Shown one piece after another: positions 32,905 through 44,128 of a stretch of 64,000 nt of DNA. How positions within the stretch are numbered: the stretch's first letter is position 1; every line of letters starts with the position of its first letter. Made by a program: the position numbers and the translations under genes. The DNA is from Miscanthus floridulus (lineage: Eukaryota > Streptophyta > Magnoliopsida > Poales > Poaceae): contig NC_089598.1 in NCBI RefSeq assembly GCF_019320115.1, positions 82,108,059-82,172,058 on the forward strand, in the 5' to 3' direction. The notes under the pieces are model-generated. The model did not search any database. It was not told where the DNA came from and saw only the letters and a list, made by a program, of their open reading frames with translations.

Positions 32905-33483
32905 TTTCAATGGTGACGTGAAGTTGCAGCCTCAAGAGCGACCAAGGATAAGGAGAAGTATTATCGGTGACTACTATACACCGGCCACATAGGTGACGAT
33001 TGCTATAGGGCATATCTTTTGTATTTTCTTAGACAAAGATTAAGGTCTGGCATCAGCAACTTCTCTAATGTGATCGAAGTCTATTAGTATCCAGATTGCT
33101 ATCCGGTGGATGTACAAATCATTTGACATTGTATAGTAAACTGATAACTAGCTGCTTAGGAAAAACCTTAAAGAGTTCATGACAATTTTGATAGTTTTGT
33201 TGATCTATTTATCCTTTCTATCTTTACCACATCGATTCTTCTTTCTCTAAAATATACTTGATTACTCGTAAATTCATGGTTAATGCATTAAGTTTTGGAT
33301 TGTTATAGGTATGGGCAAGGTTGTCGCTCGGCCCTTACCGAGTTGGTGAGCCTACGACGCTGCGTACTCCGTGACGATGTTAATTTCACGAATTTTGCTT
33401 TTTGGATTAAATGTCATTTTCACATTTTCACAGTATTGTTATTTTATCGTACGATCCTTGTGTTTTTAGTACAAAGTTTTACT
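32905..33483. other. Unassigned sequence between the gap and the Helitron-like end
   Basis: AT-rich, no gene recognised. If the terminus at 33484-33515 is a Helitron 3' end, this is its subterminal body. Confidence 0.4.
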
Positions 33484-33515
33484 GTCCTGTAGCAATGCAC
33501 GGGCACGCTACCTAG
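33484..33515 (+). mobile_element. Probable Helitron 3' terminus
   Basis: CCTGT (33486-33490) can pair with ACGGG (33499-33503), with one G-T pair, to form a short GC-rich hairpin. After 8 bases comes CTAG (33512-33515), followed by T, the host base expected at a Helitron insertion. The similar sequence TAGCAACGCACGGGCA...CTAGT is common at grass Helitron ends. The 5' end was not found. Confidence 0.55.
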
Positions 33516-34780
33516 TAAAAAAAGAGAAGAAGCTAACACACGGCCTACCATAATTGAGACCCCTCGCACGGCCTTGCCGTTTACAGTAAAGTGCAAAATC
33601 CAATAGAATACACTTTCTATTTGCGTCCTTTCCATTCTGGTCGTGGGAAAAGTAGCGGCCGTACCCGCACGCGAAGTGCTACAACAGGTGCGTGCTTCCT
33701 GAACAAGGCTCACCAGAGTCCAAACCCACGACCCGCCTGGAAGCGTCTTCCCCTCTCCCCTAATTTGCTTTTCCCTTTGAACACACAAAACAGAGACGAC
33801 GGCAGGCAGATTCATCCAAAACAAGGCAGTCCAATACATGCAAACAACAGGTACGTACAAATATGCAAGAACTTGATACTATTAGCTGCAGATAATCAAC
33901 TTCTTCTCAAACACAAGAATTACACAATGATCACAAAATAGAACCAACCAGATCTGTTACTAGAAGCAATTCAGTTCTTTTGCATCACCTGATATTAGAT
34001 AGTATTATAGTTCCTATTGCATAAGCAGATTTGATCCTAACTGACAATTCATTACTTTTGCATAAGAAATTCAGTTGTTTTGCATAAGCAATCCAGTTCT
34101 TTTGCATGAGCAATTATATAGTATTGCAATTCTACTGCATTAGCAGATCTGATACTAACTTGGACATGTAAATGACTAATGTTCTTACTGCACATCTTAC
34201 TTCCAGATATTGTTCTTACTAGTTAACATGGATATATGCTATATGCACCACTCCTGTAAATATACATCTTGTTGCATGAAACCTTCTTATGTTAGTTGTT
34301 GCACATGGTTACTCATATTGCATTAAACTTTCTTGTGTTAGCTGCCGCACATGTTCATTTTGATGCTTGATGGCCTCACACCTTTAAATAGAAGTACATG
34401 ATAAGCATATAGATGATAGTGAGAAACTGAGGAAAAAATGTTTAAATCAACTTAGTTGAAGGACTGAGTAAGCCTCAAATTTCAACTTTCTAAAAAAAAG
34501 GAGAAACAAAAGAATAGTATATTTCATTAAGTTGAAAAACTGAGTATGGAATAAAATACAAAGCTAATAGCATGTTTTGAACAAAGCTGATAGCATGTAC
34601 TGAATAAAAACTGATAGCATGTTCTGAACAAAACTGATAGCATGTACTGAACAAAACTGCATAAGTTGCTGGCCTTTTTTTTGCCTAATTTAGTACAATA
34701 TTATTGCCTAATGGGTTTGACTAAGTTGCCTGCTGTCATAATATAGTAACACACACTTATACTTATTGTTTTGCATGCAG
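33516..34780. other. AT-rich sequence with short repeats
   Basis: No gene recognised. CAGTTCTTTTGCAT-type words recur at 33965-34115, and there is a tandem block at 34562-34660. A TGCAG splice-acceptor-like site ends the stretch. Confidence 0.4.
34562..34660. repeat. Four tandem units of about 25 bp
   Basis: Units of CTGATAGCATGTTCTGAACAAA with small changes follow one another without spacers. Confidence 0.88.
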
Positions 34781-36251
34781 GTCTTAAATATGAATCTTAA
34801 CGAGCTGCCACCAAATTTGGATGAAGATTTCTTATATGCATTTGATTTGGATTATGTGACCGGTTGTCGTGGGGTCAAAACCGCAGCAAGCATGTTGTTC
34901 GAGTCGATGTCAGAGTACGGGCCCCGGTGGCTCGGGTGGACTCAAAAACACAAGAATCACGCAGAGAAGACACAACGGTTTATCCTGGTTTGGGCCAATT
35001 TGGTCCCTACATCCAGCAGCTGATGATCCTTATACTCAAGAGCACCCAAAATCTGGGGGTTACAACAGAGTGTAAAGTAAGAAAGTTTGGTAGGGGGTTA
35101 GCTCGGTGCTAATTCTAAGGTTGCCTCACAAGTTTGGTAGGGGGTTAGCTCGGTGCTAATCCTAAGGTTGCCTCACCGCCGGTGGAGTCTCTCCCTCGTC
35201 GAAGAGGAAGGAGACGATGGGATGTGGTGGAGAAGGGGCTCTCGGTGCCCCTCTCCAGGTTGCCTTGCTCTTGATGCAGAGCGGAGGCAGATGGAATGGA
35301 ATGGAGTGTCTCGTGATCGAACTGGGATCCTCTCCCCTCTAGGTCTGATCTTATCCCTTATATAAATAGGTCGGGTATAAGGCGGGTTGGGGGGTCTAGT
35401 CTATGCTCTACGTGCGCCAGAGTCCAGGAGGGGCTTATAACGGTGCGTCATGAACCGTTGAGTTGTCTTGGTGCCAAAGAAGCCTGGGCATTGTTCGACT
35501 GCTCTGTTCTGATGCCTTGCATGTCAGAGGGTGTCTGCTTGGACCGGCCTCCTCGGGTGAGACATTCTAGAGTCTTCTTGGTGGCGAAGGAGGTCGGCTC
35601 CAGGGGCTGACGCGTGGGCCCAGAAGCCCCTGAGCCCCTAAGGTCGCAGGAAGCTTTGTCTTCTTGTGTCACACCCCGGATGTGGCCCTATTGGAGGAGC
35701 AGTTGGTAGGGGCACGCCTAGGGAGCGACGCCAGGGAGCCCCCGGACATCGGTAGCCTAGGGCTTGTCTTCTTGTGCCCGGGCCTTGGCTGGCATTGTTA
35801 GCCGGACAGGAGCCAAGGACTGGGCTTGGTCATGCCGTAGATCAGGAGCCCAAGGCTCGGGGAAGCCCCCAAGCCCCAGGCGGAAGCTGCGATCGAGTCA
35901 GGCTTGGTCGGGTCTCTTTGCCAGAGGGTGCGCGCGAGCGTGCCCGATGGGCATAGCTCCCGAGCCCCTGGGCGATCTTGAAGGGGTCGGTCGGGGGTCT
36001 TCTTCGTTCGGGAACCATTGGACCCGAGGCTTAACATATCTATATATTAGGATCTCGTCACCGGTAACCCTACCTTTTGCACTCAAGTGTATGTAATTCC
36101 TCAGCCTGATGAATAGCATGTGAACCAGCAGATTTTGCCTAGTATTTCTGAAGTTGGTCACGTTGGTTTAGCAGAGGCGGCTCCTGTAGTTTCAGAAGAG
36201 GTTTCTCCTACTGTTTCTGAGATCATATTGTCATTTGAACAGGCAATGTGA
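34781..36251 (+). pseudogene. Exon-like fragment split by a solo LTR
   Basis: After the acceptor TTTTGCATGCAG, the frame reads MNLNELPPNLDEDFLYAFDL (from 34790). It is cut at 34864 by the LTR and resumes in the same frame at 36066 as NPTFCTQVYVIPQPDE, then TAG, then an open stretch SISEVGHVGLAEAAPVVSEE to TGA at 36249-36251. Seamless continuation after removing the LTR and one TSD shows that the exon predates the insertion. I do not recognise the family; an acidic, transposase-associated or FAR1-like protein is only a guess. Confidence 0.4.
34865..36060. repeat. Solo LTR of a gypsy element (1196 bp)
   Basis: Starts TGTCGTGGGG and ends CTCGTCA, flanked by CCGGT at 34860-34864 and 36061-36065. 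No PBS, gag or pol lies within. The segment GCGCGCGAGCGTGCCCGATG near 35930 resembles 3' sequence of the minus-strand Tat elements here, so the minus orientation is likely. Confidence 0.9.
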
Positions 36252-37141
36252 GGACAGGAATGAAAAGTTCTACTGTTAATCCCGTAGTTGCTGATAATGA
36301 ATTAAATGGAGCTGGAAATGAAGTAGCAGAAGAGGAAGGAAAGAGGTGTAGTCTACTCCTCAAATGCCACACAATGGGAATCAACCTACCTTCTGCACTC
36401 AAGAAAAATATGGTAATCAGCCTGCTCGGCTGCAATTATTTGGCTGTGGCTGTAGCTTATTGTAGTTATACCTACAGTATAGTCTAGTTTACTTTTACAG
36501 CCAAAACTAGCAGCAGTCGTCTGCAAGAAGTTGTATTTTCTTAGGCAATTTAAGTGTCATTCATTAGGCAATAATATCTTCTTAAATAGGCAATTTTGTA
36601 TTCCGAAAAAGGAAGTATAGTGTTCAAACAGCAACAAAGCATTTTAGTCCTCACCTGCATCAGTCGCCACCCCCCAATTTTGGCACTTGCACAGTGGACT
36701 CAGAATCACCCTCTGGACACAAACATCGCCAAACATTGATTTGAGATATGCACAAGTTATATTAAAAAAGAAACAGAAAAAAGGTAACATATTGTTACCT
36801 TAATAGACAATTATCAAACAAAAACACAATGACGGTTGCTGCCTCTAGTGTGAGCAGAATCTCAAATACACTAGCTAACTACTGAGTTCTCTAGTGTGAG
36901 CAGTACTCAATGATCTTAAATCAAGTACTCAACAAGCAACCGCATGCATCTACAAAAGGGAATGACCAAATTACCATTTCCATCATTCAGTCACACACTT
37001 AATAAGCACCGAACCCATTGAGCCCTCAAATACCAACATATAGATTACAGAACTACATATACGGCAACCACGGAAATCTTAAGGAAAATTATAACTAAAA
37101 TCACTCAATCACAAATCATTGAACATTCAAAACAAAAAAAA
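36252..37141. other. Unassigned AT-rich sequence
   Basis: No ORF or repeat end that I can support. It may be intron of whichever gene fragment spans this region. Confidence 0.4.
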
Positions 37142-37670
37142 AATCATATTCTCACCTCGCTGTCAATCTGTCACTGAGGAAGGATTGACAGTGGGAGTAG
37201 ACGAGCCCAAGTAGGCAGGACCGCAGGAGCCAGGAGGCAGCTGGCAAACCGGTAGGGGAAGGGGCAGTGGAGGGCCGAAGGACCTGCCGGCCGACAAGCC
37301 TGGTCCCTGCCGCAGCCGCACAGGCGGCCTGGGAAGCTCCGCGCCTCAGTGATAGAGGATGGTGGACGAGGCGAAGGGCCACGCCGCGCTGCCGTCAGGC
37401 GCCGCACGGCGGAGGAGTGCCGGGAGCCACCGCTGCAGCGTCTGTCGGAGTGGGCCTGGTCCCATGACTCCTGCGACCTACCTCCGCTCTCTGGCCCCGC
37501 TCGTCTTCGATGTCACAGGATTTTGCGCCGCCAAGGCCAGATCTGGCAGTAGGGCGGTAGGAGGTGGTACAGGGCCGGTGGATCTGAGGGGTCGCCGGCT
37601 CATGGGGAGACGAGATCAGGGAGGCGAGGCGGATTCGCAAAGCAAGGCAGACGATGGTGAGGAGGAGGTG
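37142..37670 (-). other. GC-rich exon-like segment, split by the 4.7-kb LTR
   Basis: GC content rises sharply and the minus strand reads open in more than one frame (for example 37171-37407), as in grass first exons. No protein is recognised. Its 5' continuation on the minus strand resumes after 42385. It may be a captured promoter/first exon. Confidence 0.3.
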
Positions 37671-37675
37671 GAGGG

Positions 37676-40600
37676 TGTAATAGAACCGACCAATTTAAAA
37701 GAACACAAGTACAAAAACAATTACTGGAGTGATCAAACCGTCATACTTGAACCCATATAAATCTGGTAGTCCGATAAAACCATAAAGGATTTCAAAACAA
37801 CTGGCATAAAATCAAGATTGTACATGATTCAACATAACAAGCCACATGCTACATACATTTCACAAGTAGTTCACAAGTATCTCGCGTACATCGGAGTTCA
37901 CATAGTTATTACAACACGAGTTCACAAATAACGGAAGTAAAGTAGTTGGAAACCCTCACACACACTTAGTTCAAATACAAGCCAGTACCATAGTCATATC
38001 CAGCAAAAGCATCACGATAAGATAACATTGACGATCATGTCCATGATCTAGTCTTCATCACCAGCAGGGTGGAGACAATACTTGCAGTAACTGTTATAAA
38101 AGCACGTCATCTGTAACAAGAGGGAATAAACCCTGAGTACAAGAATATACTCAGCTAGACTTACCTGTCGTAAACTAAAAATAAATGACCACAAGGAGTA
38201 TGCAAGGTTTTATCGGCGGATCTCGCTTGAGAACCATTTTGCATAAAATCTTTAATGATACAAGAGCATAATTTAAATTTTGAGTTAAGCAGCAAGTTAC
38301 CAATATTAAACTTATCATCTAGATTAGCACATGTACTAAAGCAATCACTTGATTAAGATCCACACATTAGTAACCATATCCGGTGTAATGTTGTAACATC
38401 ATCATCATCATTATAACCATCAAGTTCAATTAGGTGTTTCTACGTTGCCGCTGCTCAGTCAAGTTCTCACTATCCAGGAGACACGACGACTCGAATCAAT
38501 TCCTATCCAGCTGAAGAATTATTCCTAACACACACCCAAGCAACCTGATCAGGGGGTCATCTCGGGTCACCTTTGGTACAGCTCAGGAACTAAATTCGTA
38601 GGCCCGATCAACGCCGCACTCTCAGGGAGTCCACTCTGCTAGGACGTCAATCTACCCTCGGACTTACGCCAATGGCTCCCCGCACATCCTTACTACCACC
38701 AGAGTGCACGCTTTCACTTCTTGGCTTCCAGCCTGAGTTGAACTAATCGGCCTCACGGTCGGAATGAGTTATCTGGCCAACTAAGTGATAGGCATGCGTT
38801 CAACATGACATAAGGATGTACAGCGAATCGGTCCTTAACCGACACAGACGGGGATAGATCCACACCCAAGAACTCCATGCCTTGTTGCTTCTCTATCGAC
38901 ATCCCGCCCAGCCTCCATTCATTATTAACACGTGATTATTTCCACGATAGCAAATATAGCCAACCGTGACCAAATATCATTCTATCTTGCAGGTGATAGG
39001 AAATCACCTAACTTTACCGGTCTAAGCATGGTAAGCATTGATTTGCTCCTGAACCTAAATAGGATTTAGGGTATATTTACTGGACAAGGAAGAGATAGAT
39101 ATGTAACAAGTGTTTGCATCCAACTTCTATAACTTAATGCATCAAACATATAAAGATACTTAAAGTGACATTTTTAAAATATAGGAGACTTAGTGACATT
39201 TTTAAAACATAGGAGACTTATAATGCTCCGGGGCTTGCCTTTCAGAAAAGAGGAAGGTTAGTGATCTGGGCACTCAAGCAGTTCTTCTTCGTTGATTCCT
39301 CCTTTTGGGGCCTACACTTCCTGCTCCTGAACTTGCTATTGCTCCTTCAGAAGTCCTTGTTTGAATTCGAGAAGAGTGACTCCCTCCGAAACACCTATTG
39401 CATGCATATGTACAGCATGAGAGTCATGAATGCAAAAAAGATGGAAGGTGATGATGACTTGTACAACCATGTATAGATGGACATATGAATGACATGATGA
39501 TATAAGATTAATATTTATTTTACTGAGTAGGTGCATATCTCTTCTTGAAAACAAGAACTACATACTCACCAAGCTTTAACAACCTAAGATAAAGTTGTTC
39601 ATCTTCAGTAAGAGGTCTAGCACCTGCAACTAACAACTTATCTTAATCAGCCGAAGCATCTAAATCATCACATCAACTCATATAAAGCAATCAAGTCATT
39701 CACTGCATTCAACAGATTCAGGGCTGTAGACAACAGTTGCTAGTTTAATTCATAACTAGAGTTATGCCGACCCAAAAGACATGCAATAAGATTTTCTGAA
39801 AAGCTTATGGAATTATCTACAATTCATCTTTAATCATCTCAGCATGATTCCCAAGTTAACAAGGTCAAACAGTCACATTTCTCAAATCTGGTCCAGAAAT
39901 TCCAGAGAACAACTAGTTCTAAAGACCAACTTTGAACAGTCATAACTCACAAATGATTTGGCCTAATGCCATAAAAACTTAACACAAGCTATATAAGTGA
40001 GTTATCTACAACTTTCTTATAGACAAGGTTCATAGCAAATATCATCTTCACCATGTAATTTGCTTAACTCTAGAAACTGTCGAAAAAGTCACTATTAGTG
40101 AATTTTAGGGAAAATAATATTTCACTACATACAAGAATGATACTTTGAGTACTACCAATGTTACCAACAATTAGCATACATCGAAAGAACACTAGAAAAT
40201 ATAGTGGTCAATCCTAAATAAATTCTTTTCATGCCTTTATTAATTTATTTAGATAATTAGGTGAAAAAATAAACATATAGCAAAAGTGTATAGTAAATTC
40301 CACAAAAATTACAATAGCTTATACATATCCCTAATAGGCTAATGTACAAATTTTATAGCATTTGAACATGTATAACATCTTACACGAAAATGACAAGCCA
40401 ACAATGATTATAAAAGCATTTAAATAGAATAAACCTCAAAGTCCTATTTCTAGTAAGAGCACTATAGATCTAGAATTTTTTTCTAGGCAACACATATGAA
40501 CACAAGACCAACCCAAGTGGAATCACATTTTCCACATGCACCAAACTCAAGTTATGAATTTCCCAAGTTTATTAAGGAATAAGCAAGATAAATATCCAAT

Positions 40601-42380
40601 AAATAATTTACTGCAGAACATAACACATTTTATATTTTTAATAAAAACTAGACATCACCGAGCACAACCCAATTTGAACCACTTAATTTGGACTCCTAAA
40701 ACTCAAGATATGATTTTTACAATTTTGTAAAAATTCCTGGATTTAATTAAACTAAAACCCTAGACCTTATACCGCTGACAACTGGGCCCCGCAGGTCAAC
40801 GGTCCCACCCGTCAGCCGAACAGAGATAGGGGAGGAGGTTTGACCGGCGCTAGCTCACCGACGGTGTGCTTTTCGGCGAAACCGCCCCACCATCGTGATC
40901 CTCTCAACTTCCGCGTCGATTGGTGTAGAAGGTTGAAGCGTAGACGCGCCGGAGAGGGCTCGTCGCTGGCCAAGGTGGCACGGCGGTGCTGCGCGGAGGT
41001 ACACTAGTCGTCTCTAGCCACGGCAAGGCCCTACGAGGGGCGCTAGGGTTTCGTGGTGACCATGTGGACCTACCAAGGCTACCTAGGGTTTGGTTGGAAG
41101 CGTCGACGGGGTTCGTCCGCGTGCATGGCGGTGCGGCGGCGAGAGCGCGGCGATGCTAGCCGTCGTGTTCTACTTAGGTGAGACTACGGTTTGCCATAGG
41201 GTCACCCCCTAGGCTAGGTTACACCCGGAGCTAGTGCTAACGTGAAGAAGAAAGGAGAAAGAGCAAGGGAGCAAAGCAGCGACGAGCTCACCGTGATGGC
41301 GACCATGGTGACTGTGACTTCGGCGAGGACAAGAATGACGAATTCGCCCTCACCATGGCTTGCCTGGCCTGCAACTAGGTTGAGGATGTAGAGAGGAGGT
41401 TGGCGAAGCTGTTGGCTAGCTGGAGGCGGCAATGGTGCGGTGGCGAGGGAGCTAGGAGGTGGCAGAGCTTATGGCGACGACGGTGTTGCTGCTGCGGCTC
41501 ACGCGAGGCAGCGAGGCAATGCGGATGAAGCGAACAAGGGCAGCAGTGCATCATGGCAGCTTCGTTGCCCCTCCGGCCTGACCGGTGGACCCAACGCCGG
41601 CGTACGGACACCACTTGGCGCGCGCAGCCTACGCCCGGTCGGCCACGATGGCCAGGCCGAGATGGCCATCAGACCACCATCAGGTGCCTGACAGAGAATC
41701 TTCACCCCCTCCTAACTCCTAAATCGTGACACTTTGTGATCAGCCAATTTCACCATTGTGTAGACCTAAGTGAGTACTAAAAGAGCCTGAACTGATTCGG
41801 CTTAGTTTTCAAATGACAATGCTCCAAAGAGGAGTAAAAGGAAACTAGAACAACTCCAACACTTAGCCAAAATGACTAAGTCCAAAACAGCCCCCAAATC
41901 AGACTTGTGGGCCACTTTTGAGCATGTTGTGAACATTTCTAGCTCAAGGTCATTAAACAACTTTTGTTCCTCATAAAATTTTCTACAACTTTGCTTAAGG
42001 GTGCATAGCCATGCAAACACTCTAAGCTAGACTTTTTAATAGGTCAAACAAAAGTGTTCTAGAGAGAATCCTAGTCAAACACAGATCTAGGAGCTTAATT
42101 ATGCAATGTCGTCAACATGAACATTGTTCCAAATTGCATCCTAAGCATAGTTAAGGTGTTTTAGTGACCAAACATCAACCACTTGCACTTAATCACACAT
42201 GATCATAAGCATACACATATTGGAAACATAGAATAACAAGGCATGTTTCACATGTTTCAAAGCAATGTTTCATGTTTGAATTGTATGTTTCACATGTAAA
42301 TGCTCATATATGAATGAATGATGCTTATGCTCATGCAAATGCAAGTGCAATTATGCAATCCTAACACCTAGGGTGTTACA
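37676..42380 (-). repeat. Very long solo LTR, Del/Tekay-type gypsy (4705 bp)
   Basis: Plus-strand ends are TGTAATAGAACC and CTAGGGTGTTACA, flanked by GAGGG at 37671-37675 and 42381-42385. Read on the minus strand it begins TGTAACACCCTAGGTGTTAG, as LTRs of Del/Tekay chromoviruses do. I see no second copy of either terminus inside and no retroviral protein, so it appears to be a single LTR. The GC-rich part 40790-41690 has only incidental ORFs. Confidence 0.82.
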
Positions 42381-42385
42381 GAGGG

Positions 42386-42940
42386 AGTGCAGATAAGTTT
42401 TGGGATCAACGGCTGGTAGTGATGGAGCAGGCCGTGCGAAGCGACAAACGTACGCACGTCCAAAAGGAAGTCTTTATCAAAAAAAAATGTTCCTTCTTTT
42501 GGAAAATCCCCTGACCTTCCTCGATTATTATTGTTGTCCGATTTACCTCTCAAACTAGAAAACATGATGTTTTAGCTCCTTCATCTATTGATAGTTTTCT
42601 TCTTTGGTGGTTTTCAAGCGGCGTAGTCTGACATGACACCACATCAGACGTTCTATGTAGCACTACATCAACTATGAGGTAAATCGGACTATTTTTACAC
42701 CTTGGTAATAAATAGTTAACAAGGTGTAAAAATTTCAGCTTTTATTAGCTATTAAACAAGCATAAATCTAGGTAAATCAATAACTCAGTCGTACATGCTC
42801 CACTGAAGCTAAAATTTTACCATTGGTCAATGTGTAGCCTACCATAAATATTTCACCACAATTGGAACATAGGAGCTGGAGTTATGAATTAAACACAGAA
42901 TAGATCTACAACTACCGCAGAAACTTGAAATTAAAACATG

Positions 42941-42990
<50 letters not shown>

Positions 42991-43477
42991 CATAGATCTA
43001 CTCATGTGGAGTCTAGCAAAATTGGATTTTCCTTTTTTATGATTTTCTACGATTTTATATCATTTTTTCAAAGTTTCAACCAATTTATGAAATAAAAAAT
43101 AGAGCACGTGGCTCCACATTAGCGGCCACGTAGGCAACAAAGTTCATGAACCCAAATGAGCGAAAAAAAGTTCATAGACCTAGGTGAGAAGTGGGGAAAA
43201 GTTTAATGGCCCACCGTGCAATTCACTCTTTTTTTAAAACCATGCTCTATATTATGGTGCATGAATTAGAATTATTTGGATCTTATATGGTCTCGTTTGG
43301 ATGTTTACTTACTAGTATATGATCTTATATGTTCATTTTGATGTTTATTTACTCTCTTCAATTCGAACGAAGGGATTACCTTTCATGGCAAGATTAATTG
43401 AGCGGTGCACAATCGATAACCCGAGGAGACGTAGTGCTGTGATTGTAGGGTTCGTGTCTTTGTGATAGTGGGTGAAG
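42386..43477. other. Intergenic with AT microsatellite
   Basis: No gene recognised. The left 150 bp would join 37670 before the LTR insertion. Confidence 0.4.
42943..42988. repeat. (AT)23 microsatellite
   Basis: Uninterrupted AT dinucleotides, 46 bases. Confidence 0.97.
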
Positions 43478-44128
43478 CTACAATAGTAAAGGAGCTTTAA
43501 AGCCTGCTAACTCACTCAGATCATCATCAATCCCATCATCCACATTAGCTGTTTGAGGGGCACTAGTAATGGGAGCAGTATATGTAGGATGAACAATCAT
43601 AGCATTAGTTCCCACAGCAGCTACCAAAGAGCCTACTTGCCCTTTAGAAGCATTCATCGGTAGCCATAAGGAAGATCTATGGTCTTAGGAGCCGATGTGC
43701 TGACAAAGGGCAGCTAGGAGCGGTAGATTCAGTATTAATTGGTTTCTTAAAACTAGCATTATGCTGCTTAGTATCCATCCAATTAATAATACTAGCATCC
43801 TGTGCCTTTAATTTTCATCCATCCACTTAAGTTGTTCTTCTGGAGTAAATAGACCGGATGGAGGCTAACTTGGAAGTGGATTTACCTTTAATGTTCCATC
43901 GAAGGTGAAGACTTGGATGTTGACTTGCTTGTCTTGTTCAGCCACGTTACTTGAACGAGTCTTGAATGAGCATGCTCCTAATGCTGTTGCTACATTAGTA
44001 GTGTTCTTTGCCTCCACATCCTTGCGAAGATGCTCCGAGAGTTGATCAAGAGTAGTAGGACAGAGTATATTGCCCTCATTGGACGCACTAGAGAGGTCAC
44101 CTTCATTCTTGGCTTGATCTTGAGGCAT
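43478..44128 (-). pseudogene. Decayed ORF, gag-like, family unknown
   Basis: The first open part (44128-43865, MPQDQAKNEGDLSSASNEG) ends at a TAG. The sequence goes on as PPSGLFTPEEQLKWMDEN, a stop, then a shifted frame, and finally a 59-codon open piece (43657-43478) that includes NAMIVHPTYTAPITSAPQTA and ends in an acidic DDGIDDDLSELAGFKAPLLL. All parts keep coding character on one strand, so this was one protein of at least 200 residues. Start context and length suggest a retroelement Gag, but no diagnostic motif is seen. Confidence 0.45.

Noticed and set aside
32299..32916. Open frame running through the N run
   Set aside because: The part from 32805 is placeholder sequence. Only the gag piece before it is real.
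42943..42988. (AT)23 as a replication origin or matrix attachment site
   Set aside because: A pure dinucleotide microsatellite is enough to explain it; no other supporting feature.
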